Shown here piece by piece: positions 31,261 through 43,100 of a DNA stretch of 64,000 bases (its first letter is position 1; every line of letters begins with the position of its first letter). The notes under the pieces were generated by a model that worked only from the letters and a program-made list of their open reading frames with translations, was not told where the DNA came from and did no database searches. The DNA comes from Zingiber officinale (lineage: Eukaryota > Streptophyta > Magnoliopsida > Zingiberales > Zingiberaceae): NCBI RefSeq assembly GCF_018446385.1, contig NC_055988.1, forward strand, positions 167,076,337-167,140,336. The letters are read 5' to 3'. Both the position numbers and the translations under genes were made by a program.

Positions 31261-33120
31261 GATAAGCTTAACAACAATCTTTTTTTTTTTCTTTTTCTCC
31301 TCTCTTCCGCGTTTCCTTTTCTCACGGTTAAAAAACAAACTTTAACTTTCTTCTTCTTTCTCTGCCACTAACACCAACGGGATTCGCCGCTGTTGCGTCT
31401 TTTATACTGTTCACCTGTTGCTGCGGCCAAAGGAGGCGTCACCGTCCAAAGGCAGCCCACCATCGACCTTATCGTAGTCAAAAAAAAAAAATTCTTGTTG
31501 TCCCTCCGCTGTCGACGTTCTTGTATTACCAGCCCCCCTTTCCCTACAAATTTAGCGACTCCACCGCTTCCTTCGCTTTCTCCTTCACGGGTTCAAGTCC
31601 ATCCTGTGACACCTCCTTCATCGGTGTCGCCTTTTCTCGGGCTTCTGTTCGGTCGCTTTTATGATCTTTTTAGCTTTCTTAGAATCTTCTTTCTCCCCTA
31701 TTTTCCTTTCTTATGTTTTTTTTCCTAAAAAAAAAATTCTCTTTTCTGACTTCCTCTTTTTCACTGTATAATAATTTTGTTTTCTTCTTTCAAAAGGTCC
31801 AGGTTCAATTCCTCCTCTTTTCTCTTTCTCTTCTTATTTTTTCTCATATCAAGAGCAATATTATTATCTTTTTTCTTAAGTTTAAAGATATCAAATTTCA
31901 TCCTTCTCTTCCTTCTCTCCTTTGTTTGTTTGTTTTTTTTAAGCAGCATCCGCATTATAGCGGTCTTTCCTTCATGAATATTATTTTAGCCATCTTTTGA
32001 TAGACCAAATAGCAAGTTTTTTTTTTTCAAGTTTTATTCAATAGCAGATTTTTTACTACATCTGCTCCAGCATATGCAGCCACAAAATGCAAGAAAAAAA
32101 AAAGGAAGGATAGAAAAAGTCGAATGGATGAAGAAGAACATCATCAAACACGACTATGGATGCAACTCACATGCTGTTGTCAAAAGACTCTACTCGATTG
32201 AATCGAATGCAAAGAGTCATCCTTGGGCTAGATACAACACGAACTCGGTTGGCTTGTTTCAAATGTCAAAGAGTCAACAATACATTTATTTAAAAAGAAA
32301 TAAACAACCCATAAAAATTATTTTTGGACAAAAATTAATACATCAATTTATTTACTAAATTTGTGACTAAATCATTTTTTCGATTTCTCGTTTTCTTTTC
32401 ATTTGAAGGAAGGTTCCTTCGGATAAATTCTACGTATTTTTGGATAAATAACAAATTTAAAATACCTCATTAAATATCTATTTTACTTAGTTTAATTAGA
32501 AGCAATTCAAAGGCATAAATGGATGCTAAATTTAGGCGGATATTTATATATATAATCAATATATATGTGTTGTAGAAAACGGCTCCTTTAATTTCATTCC
32601 AATTTGATTATATATTTTTTTCTCACGTCATGATAAATGTCCATGTTATCAAAATCAATTTATTCTCTTTAGATTTACTCTTTAATAATCTATTTATTCC
32701 AAAAAAAATGGACGAAGAACAGAAAAGGAAATTAGACGAGAATTAAAATAATTTCCCTTTTAAATTTATTTATGGTCAATTTTAATCCCTTTGTCGTCGT
32801 TCAAATGAATTTTTTTATTATTTTTATAATTTTTCAGGTGTTGTTTGGTTTGACCACGAGTCGCGGCGGCTTTGGTAGCTAGAACTTGACACGGCAAGTA
32901 ATACGCCGGTTCGTTTTTCAATCGCGTAGAAATAACTCTGCGACCGCGACCTTCCTTACTCCCTTTCCAAAACAGTAGCACCGCCCTGGACTATTGTCGA
33001 CCGCGCCGAAGCCCAAATATGCGGTCGCGGACCCGTAGTGGGACCCCTGTATAACCAAATAAGATGCGAGTGTTTGGAAAGGTAAAGTATAGAGGTGTGT
33101 ATGTAGTTTCCTCGTCTATT
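31261..33120. other. Intergenic, T-rich then unique
   Basis: 31270-32050 is rich in T and CT runs. From 32050 to 33120 nothing recognisable on either strand, apart from GC-rich promoter-like sequence from about 32870 onwards. Confidence 0.4.
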
Positions 33121-33153
33121 TTGATTTTCCCGTGCTCGGCCCCTCTCCTCGCT

Positions 33154-33163
33154 CTATAATATC
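33154..33163 (+). promoter_or_regulatory. TATA box of the DUF789 gene
   Basis: CTATAATAT follows a GC-rich stretch and lies about 30 bases ahead of a pyrimidine-rich leader with a (CTT)n run at 33188-33215. Confidence 0.6.
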
Positions 33164-33189
33164 CCCTCTCACCCTCCCACCTACTCGCT

Positions 33190-33349
33190 TCTTCTTCTTC
33201 TTCTTCTTCTTCTTCGACAATTGGAATCGATCGGTGGCGATCTCTAAGAACAGTGACATCTTTGCTTCTTCATCTCAATCTCGCTAACGATCTCTCGATC
33301 TCTTAATCGCGCATCGGAAGAACAACATCGGAGGAGCGTGCGCTTCGAG
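33190..33349 (+). other. Predicted 5' UTR exon of the DUF789 gene
   Basis: CT-rich leader ending CTTCGAG|GTACTG at 33349/33350. The first intron would run to the acceptor TTGTGTTCAG ending at 34878. Typical of plant genes with a leader intron. Confidence 0.6.
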
Positions 33350-34887
33350 GTACTGTTCTCACTCTTTCATCCGTCTCCGTTTCGGATTCCCGCGGTCCCC
33401 TGCGAAATTTCAGCCCGCACGTTTCCTTTCTGTGGTTCGAGGATTCCAATCGGTGCTCCTCTTAGTAATGTGCCTTTTCATTGGTTTCCTCTCATGTTTC
33501 CACGATCGGAGATGGTTTTGCTCGCGTGCTTTGCTCGCTGCGCTTTGTGATCGCCGTGTAGTTGTTCGTGGATGTTGTCTCCGGTCTTTGTGTGTGATTA
33601 TTATGACGCTACAGTGCGTGTCGGCTTACTCCGTCTGGTGGTGATTTGGTGCATCTGTCTTGATTTTGTGGATTGTCTTTACTGCGATATTGGGGGAAGG
33701 TTGGGACTTGCAGTTGAGGATATCTTTTTGAGTCTGATGTCTCTTCTCCAGATTGGATTGAAGTTTCGATACAAAATGAGATCTTTTTTTTTTACTCTCT
33801 CCGCCTAATCTTCTTGGTCGGATAAGTATATATGTCAAAATTTGGGAAGATGAGAGGTACTTGAATTCAGCTTAGAAGGTGTGCGTTTCTTCTGCAGTTG
33901 ATTTTGATCATAAGTATACTCAGTTTATGAAAATTTAGGATTCCATGGTGTAGATAAGCATCCTTCTTCCAAAGGCCTTGTTTAAATTGAAAAATTCCGG
34001 TTCGTGGATCCAGCTAACTATCTATTGATGGACCTATTTCATCTAGAACAATGCGATAGACTAGAGGGCTTGCGGACTTGATTTTCAGGGATGCCCATTT
34101 TGGAACTTACACATATTGCTTCTCATGATTTGACTTAGTGGAGGATAACTCCTTATTTCATACTACATTGTTTATTACTCATTAAAATCCGTCTTAAATC
34201 TTTCCATTTTTGTATTTGTGATTACATATTGGTCTCCCTGCAATTATTATCTACGATACCTTTATACTCCCTTATATGCTGAACCTTAGAGCTCATCCAA
34301 TTTGTGTGGGTACTTCTTGTCCAGTCATTTGGTTTTATTACATCAGTTTTGGAACAATTGGATCTCCACATAAGTTATGCATTTCTCTTAACTATTTTTA
34401 GCTGGTGGAGTGATCATATTCAATCATCTCAACACTTTAGCTTCACTCGTAGATATTGGAGGAATATATATCAAGAATTATTAATGAATTAACATTCAGC
34501 TACACAACCAGTGAGATATAAGATTTCATAGGTGGAATTTTGCAGAAGAAAGATAAGAAATGTTTTATTATTTTCACTTGCTGGGGATTGGAGACATTTT
34601 TCTTCAGTACCTTGCACAGACCTGTACCATCATGTCTATTCTTGATATGAATGAAACTTTTGTGTGCTTCTTGTTATTTTTCAATAGAAAAAATATTAGG
34701 ATTGTGACTTGACATGAATATTCATGTATATATGATTCTGACGAATACTTACCTAAGTATGTGGAGTGCTTAAAAAAACATAACAAGTTTCCCGTATTCC
34801 TTTTTCTTTAAAATATCTGCTACTGATTGTCCATGTGATTGGTCTATATGAATTCATATGTTTACTTTTTGTGTTCAGTCCTAGGCA

Positions 34888-37800
34888 ATGCCATATAAAC
34901 ATCGGAGGAGATATAGTACCATTGAAAAGATTGCATATGGGAGAAACGATTCGCTCTTGCTCCAGGACCTTCAACCACCTGAACTTGACCCAGGAAGTCC
35001 TAAACTAATGTACTCTTCTTTCTGGTCATTTATTCATTATCAGCTTAGCAACTGTTGACAAATTGTCGTTATTTTCCATTTGTGTTTAAATCCCTTTTTT
35101 ACTACTTGTACTTGCTAATTTTAGGTTTTTTTTGTCATAGTAAAACTGTTCTTTTCCTTTAGGATGATATTTTGGGTGCTAGGTGAATACTGATATGCCA
35201 CCCGTGTCTGTCCAAAGTTGAATCCTCGATGAAAAATCTCAAAGTTGTGTTAGGTCATGACAGCTAGTAATAGAAGTCTAGAAACCTATGGGCATGGATC
35301 CTATAGCTAACCTCAAATAGTTGAGACTAACATGAATTCAGGATGATGGAAGAAGTGGAGACGGCGATGATGGCACATTCTGTTGCCTAGAAAAAGCAGC
35401 TAAACAGAATTCGGATGGGTTTTATATTTGGCATCTATGTTTTGTTTAAATGTACTTGAAGTGTGTACCTTATAGGTATTAACATTAGATTTTGTGCTGG
35501 TTTTAATACATAAATATTAGAGTTGATCTGTTTTTTTCCTAGTATATTTGTTCTCTCCTTTCTACTTATCTCTACTCCTCTCTCACTATTTCTCCTAGTT
35601 TCTTTTTCTATTGCTGTCTGCTTTTCCCTTATCTACTATCGTTCTCCACTCCAACACATTCTACATTAGTTAGACAATGCCTACTAAACTGACACTATAA
35701 ACTATTGTGCATGTAGCATGTTGTCGCGTCCTGTGCATATGTAGCATGCAAGGAAACAATATGTACGCCAATATTAAGAAACTATTCAGCATTGATCGTA
35801 TCCATAAAAGTAAAATTTTAAAAAGTATTGACCAATTTATTAGAAATAATTCACTTCTAGCTAATGGATTACCTAAACGTTCATCACTGAAAACAAAGTA
35901 GTGTTCATTTAAGAGAGAGCAACTAATTGAATAGGCTAGAGAGAGCAATTAATTTCCATATACAACAATCAAGGAGGATAGAGAGAGATTAATTTCCATG
36001 TAAAAAAACTACACAAACTTTTCACATTGTTTATTGCAACTCTTCCATCTCCCTTTGCTTCACATCCAGTTTAATTATAGCTTCACTGAACTCTGTGTAA
36101 GTGAGCCAATTGAGGTGATTTGGACTAATGGACCAGGAAAGCAAGGTGGCAAAGATCTCAAAAGCTCACAATTAGAGTGCCTCTTAACAATGTCCAACCT
36201 CTGTTGCCATGGCACCCATTTCGATTGACAATTTCTTTGTGTATCAGTAGTATCATAAAGCAAAAAATGTGGTACCGCCACACTTAAAGAAGACAAGAAC
36301 CAACTTCTAAATGTTAGTGTAATGTTTCTTCCGCATACGAAAAACAATGAACCTTTTTTACCCCACTCAACTTTTATTCATTTTCTTGTGTTCATACCAT
36401 GAACAACTGTGGAAGGTCAAAAGCCTATCAACTCTTTGAATTCACACCTTCATCTTTCTCAATGATCAAGAGAGTCCAAGAACTCTAAGGCAAGGAGGAA
36501 TCTTTCCTTTGTGAGTTGGGGAATTCCACCTCCTGATTGGTGAGGGCTTTGGTCTGATATGGAGCCCTTCCTATGACAATATAACCTTTAAGACACCCCA
36601 CAATATTCTGAATCATCACGATAAGAACATCATTTGCAGGAGGCTAAAACACTTTGTACACTTCTGTCACTGCTTTTTGGCCTCTTCAATTTCACCATGT
36701 TTCCTATGACCATTGAACGCCACTTTTTCAATGTTATCTACGAGGACAGTGTTTGAGGAGATAGAGTTGAAGAAAGAGAGGTGGATACACGAAAGATGTA
36801 GTGGTATGTAAAAATCTACTTTAAAATTGCTCTATCCAATAAAAATGGCACATTTATATATTTTGTTGATGAATTAAAGATTGTCTTAATATGACAATTT
36901 AAACATGCATGCATTTGTCATACACTCAATTCCATCGACTTGTCATTAAATATTCCTCTTTTGGTCTCCCGCTGAGTGTTATTTATGAGGATAGTGTTGG
37001 AGAGAGTCGAAGAAAGAGAGGTGGATACAATGAAAGATGTAGTAACATGTAAAAGCCTACTTTAAAAGTGCTCTATCCAATAAAAATGACATGTTTATTT
37101 ATTTTCTTGATGAATTAAAGATTATTTTAATATGACAAGTATACATGGATGCATTTGCTATGCCCTGAGTCCATCTGACTTAACATTAAATATTCCTCTG
37201 TGAGTCTTTCATCAAGTCGTTTTTTCTCACTTTCCTTATGGCTGGGAATGCTTGCATATTCAACATGATTCCCACCGCAAAGTTCTTCTATCACCTTCTC
37301 CCATCAGCAAAGCACATCAAGACATTCTTCACTAGGCACTCTGTCTAGTCTAAGCCTTCAAGGCACATCAAGGCATTCTTTACCAAGCACTTCATCCAGC
37401 CTAAGTCTAGCAAAAGTCTCATTCCGTGAATGGTGGTGGAGACAAAGCTGTGGAAGGAGACACAAATGGTTCCTTTAAAATTTCTCCATGTATCTATAGC
37501 AAAAGGAATATATGTTTTAATAATTAACATGCATCACACTACTATGCACTATTTTCAAGAATTTTTATAATATTAAATATTGACATTGTACATATAGAGC
37601 TTGAATTTTCAATTGCACATAGTGCAAGTTCTAACTAAAGTTACTACGGATTATTAATGATAGGACATCACTTATAACACATTAAAGGATAAAATTAATT
37701 TAGCTAACTGAAAATAGTTTGGGACAAATAAGATTTGGTGAGACGATGATGACTATATAATTATAAAATAATAATATGAAAATGTAATAAAGGGCGCTCG

Positions 37801-40098
37801 ATGCACGAAGCTCCTGCTGATGTGGGTCCCAAGGAATGATTGAACCACATTAGGTATATTTTACGCAGCCTAATCTTGCATTGCAAGAGGATGTTTTCGC
37901 GACTCGAACCAATGATCACAAGGTCACACGACAACAACTTTACCATTGCGCTAAGGATCCCCTTCAATAATATGAAAATGTAATAAGTTTATAAAATTCA
38001 AAAACTTCTTCTCCCTTTAATTGGGATAGTGCCTTAGTCGTCAAAGTTTTTTCAATTAAGTTTCATGTCAAGTTCGATCAGGGGTGACTTACAATATCAT
38101 TTTAGGCCATTGGAAAATTAATTACACTAAAAATCAATTAACCTACAGAGTAAAATTCCTTTACACTTATAGAATGATTTATAGCCAACGAATTCTTTCC
38201 TTCCTTCCTTTTTAAATCTTACTCTCATTAAGTGAAAGAGAGTTTTGACGCAACAGTAAAGTTGCTACCGTGTGACAAAGATGTCACGAATTCGAGTCTC
38301 GTAAACAACCTCTTGCAAAGTAGGGTAAAGCTGTGTACCCTTCCTCAGGACTCCGCATTGGTCAGAGCTTTGTACGGTCTGCCTTTTTTTTTTACTCTAT
38401 TCATTAAATCCAACATTAGCTAGACTAGTCATTTTATTTATGATTTGTTATCTCGAAAGAATATGTAATGTGATATCCACATGAGGGTGTATGTGACAAT
38501 GCAAAGCTTTCAATATTCATATGTAGGAAAGTACCCGATTTTATATACATAGGGGTCGATACTCGATACAACATAGGACGTTTAATCATGGATCCTATGC
38601 TTTGGGGAAAATCGATTCTTCTACTTCACGGAGATAAAAGGGGCCAATTGAGGAGCCTTTAATAGTCATCTATTAATATATAATAAACCCATCTCATATA
38701 AGAACGTGACATTGTTCCCACAACTTGCAACTAATAACCAAAGATGATAAAAAAAATCATCAAAAATTTTGATTTTGTTCATGCTCAAATCTTCCTACTA
38801 TAATTGTTCTTGAGCCAAGAACCACGTCTCCAAATCTTAACCAAAATGAAAGTGCTTGAGAAACAAAAAAATCTTCTTTTATGACAGAAGTTCTAGAAAC
38901 TTGATGGGATTGTAGGGAATTTCATCGCATCCACATGGTGGTATATGTTTGGTTTTTTCAACAAATCAAAATTGACCAAGCATGAATCAGCTATCATTTT
39001 AACAAATTTCAAACGAATTTGTTTATTTGTCTCAAAAACTTAAAGTGTTGGTGACTACTTAAGCCCTAGCATACAAAGGCGATAACAAAGGACTTTAAGC
39101 TGGACCTCAAAGCTTGACAACTGCTAGCAAAGGAGATGGAGTTGCTTGACCACAATGTTGATAAGAGTTGGGAAGATTGATGAGTAGTGATGAAGACAAA
39201 CAAAATCTATTAAGTGAATCCATAATAATATTAGTAATAACTCAATATAAAATAATAATATTAAGGATGACTTATTATAGATATAAACTAAATAAGGGAT
39301 CATGCTATAATTATTAAAAATATTTTAATGATTAGATGATAGACTATTATATTGTTAATAATGATAATATATGAGTATATACTAATAAGATAGTACAAAT
39401 AGTTATTCAGTGTTACAACATACGATAGTTATATTTATTAGGTAACAACTAAATGCAAGTAATTGTTTCAAATTATCAAATACTATTTTTATTCATTGGT
39501 CTTTTATATAACATGCCAAAATTGGTGTGCTCATGAAGATTCCTAAAGCTTATAGGATTACTGTGATCTGTTCTTGATATACATGGAGGATGCATACAGC
39601 GTTATCTTTTTGACAGACGGGTATTTTTTGGAAGTGAGTTATTGTTGTTTAATAATTGTTACTCTATGCTAGGTGATTAATCTATGATACAGCTCAGGGA
39701 TAACTATCTCATGTAGAGGTAAAAATGATTCCTGGTAAGAATCAAAAACTTACAAAGAGGAGAAATTTTTATTAAACCCTTGAATGCTTTATATGAGGGA
39801 TTGAGAACCCCTTTTAAGACTATTTTTTGTAAGTTTGAGTTAAATTTTTGTTCTATTTTATAATACCTTGGAAACACAATATAACATCAATGAGGCGCCT
39901 TGAAGTGATTGTCCTTCTTTATTGTTTTTAGTGATTGAGTGGATATAAGTAATGGGGCTTGGGGGTTTGTTATTGTGATGAAGGAGAGGTTGGATGACAT
40001 TTGAGTATCGAATCAAGATTTTGCCCTGATAGAGCTGTAAATGAGCTGCACATTTGTGAACAAGTTCTGTGTTTTGTAAAAGTTCGTTTATATTCATT

Positions 40099-40132
<34 letters not shown>

Positions 40133-43100
40133 AAAGGCTTGAATACTCGTGAATTCGATTTGTTAATGTTCATGAACAAAGGTCGTGAACAATATATGAA
40201 GGAACTTTTTTTTATTAAATCAAACAGAGTGGGGATCAAGAACCCCTTTTACAAAACAAAGGAAAGACATTCTAAGGTTAGATTCAATTTTATCTATTTT
40301 ATAATGGTCAGTAAAATATGATAATAACATTAAAAAAATTGTAACTCAATAAAGTTGAACTTTCTAATTTAAAACTGGCAATTTAAACATTATTTTCCCC
40401 TAATTTTATAACACAACTAATTATCTATCTTCTTCATTTATCCTTTTTGTATTGCTACTGTTGTTTGCTACATTACTTCTGCAATGATATATTTTGGTCT
40501 AGCAGACTAGTCATTTGGTCAACAGGTGCAATATTCGCATTGAGTTTGCTCGAACACTAGAAGTGACTGCCTAGTTATTGTGAATGTATTGTCATATGTT
40601 TCAAATCTTGAACACTGCTTACCATGTTGAGCAATTTGAAGTTGGTTTATCTTAGTGGATTGGATCTATTCTTTCTGTTTTGGCTAAATAAGCTTTTAAA
40701 AATCTGTGCTGGACTGTGCTAATTGTAATTTTGCATTTTTCTTTCTATTTTGATACTTTAACCTTACTTTTATTTGTCAGTTATCTTATGTCTATACTTT
40801 CTGTTTTGGCTAAGTACATTTTCAACAGTTTGTGTTGGACTGTGCTAATTCTAATTTTTGCTTTTTCCATCCTATTTTCACACTATAACTATCTTTTATT
40901 TGTCAGGTTTCGTCCAATCACTGTCATCTTTGTTGATAATGATGCACTGGCGAATGCGTCATATTTGCCATCTAATATGGTTAGTCCTGATACATCATCT
41001 CCGAGACTTTTTTTGATTAACCTAGATACAGACTTCCGAATGTCCAGTTCATCTGGCAGTGGTAGTGAGGCAAGTAGTTCAGGACAAGGCAAGAAAAATT
41101 TGTCCAGTTCTGTCTCAAGTACCTCAGGTAATGCTTCCCCCATCTCTGATAACACAAATGTAGTTAGTTCAGATTTTTTGGTTGGTCTCTTTCCAAAGGA
41201 GGAGAATAAAGCTAAAAGAAAATCAAGAAAGAAAGACCAGAAGAAGAGGAAGCAACGTAAACGAGTTACATCTACAAAGGATCCCAACAAGTCAGTTGTT
41301 CAATGCAATGCAAAGATGCCTATGACCTCTGCTTTTGAGACATCTGCCCCCAGTTCACTTTGCTCTTCAGACAAACATCTCCCAGATAGTAATTTGTCAG
41401 ATGAGGTAGCCGTTAGTTTGTTGGACAAGGATGATAGTGCAAATACTAATAAGTTTGTTGACTGTCCAAATTCACTCTTGTCTACATCATTCAGTGATGA
41501 GATCGATGATTTTGAAACAGTACCATCTTCTGAAAGATCTAGTGATGATTTACACTGGACCACTACCACTTGGCTTCATTCATCTGGCAATTTTAAAAAT
41601 GAAGAAGCATTACCATTTTCTTTTGATGGGGGGAATGGAGGAGAGAACTGCAAAGAAAACAATATCTGTGATGGAAATTCTCCCATGGACAAGACGAACA
41701 ATGACATGAGTGAGAACACTAGTGATGATACTGTAATAGAGTTACCAGTTAAGGATGAAACTGGACCAAGCTCTTCAGAAGTACCAAAGGATCCTCATAG
41801 CTATGCTGCATGTTTTTCAAATAATGTCCTTGATGCTTACTGCGGTACTGGAAGAGCAGATTACATCATCCAGGATGACAGCAGCAATGGTTTCCATGTT
41901 GTTATTTCTGGAAAGAGAAGAAGAAGGGCTAGAAGAAGGATGAATAATGGAGCTTTGAATGGAGAAAATATGCCCATTAATGCAAATATACATAGTAACA
42001 TGGAGAAAGATTACAATTACTCCATTTGGCCAAAGCTCCAAAAATTTGGAGAGGAATGTTCTAAACCTAACAGGGTCAAAGTTTCATCTTCACACATCAA
42101 GCTTGCAATGAAGGATGACAAGATGAAATCAGAAGATAGGAAATTTATTGAGCCAAAGAAAAAACAAAGTGGAATAACCCCGTGTTCAGGTGGAAATTCC
42201 AAAATAGAGGCAAGCCTAGTAGCCTCTAGAGAATCCAAGGCTAGTGTAACTATCACTAAATCTACAGTTGGAAACTCTGTTACTGGTGTTATGTGTGAAT
42301 CTAACCCAATTGCCAAACAAGCAGAGCATAATGATTGGAATGTAACTTGCACTGCTAAAACTGATGTGCCGAATGGTATTCAGCAAAGAGAAGGTTTGCA
42401 GAATCCACCACCCGTACAACTTAATATCCAAAGTAAAACTGGATCAAAATCACCTGGCAATGAGGTATCTGGAAGATGTGTTTCTAAGCTGACTGATAAT
42501 GAACTGGAGAAGAGAGTTCCTGTTCCCACAGAGGAATTTTTTTGTCACAATAAACTTAGCTATATTCCAACCACAACAAATCAGCTTGGTCAGGGGAAGA
42601 TTGAAACTATTTCTGTAAGTGATACCAAAATGAACTCTGAGGACACAGTAGGTTCCATTGTAGGTAATGAAGGTCAAGAACTCATAAAGCCTTGTTTTGG
42701 AAGTTACAAAGAATCAAACAATTTGAACAGCATTAGTACCTCAACACAGAATAGAATTCCTGTTGTGACAAGAACTTCAGCAGATATTAACAAGATAATG
42801 ATAGCTCTTAATGATGTATGCAAACAGCAAAGAGTAGTGGAATATGCTCAATTGATGATTGGCTATCCAATTGCTGATTTTGAGAAATTTCTTTTTTCTG
42901 CCTCTCCAATTATTAGACAAACAGAAGGCCAGAATATCTCCTTGAAGAACATTTGGAAATGGTATGAAGAACCTGGTTGCTTTGGGTTGGAAGTGAGTGG
43001 ACAAGAATTTTGCGATTCAAGAAGGCTGCCCAATGGGTATTTGGACTTCACTGCCTATTTTGTGCCATATCTCTCTGCTGTACAACTATTTGGGATGTCT

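Noticed and set aside
31393..32000. Frames in the T-rich stretch after the copia primer site
   Set aside because: Phe/Leu/Ser composition from T runs; no gag motif.
40716..40906. Upstream extension of the DUF789 exon to an ATG at 40716
   Set aside because: Hydrophobic, T-rich intronic reading; a good acceptor (TTTGTCAG) at 40906 and matching phase with the 34888-35009 exon support splicing instead.
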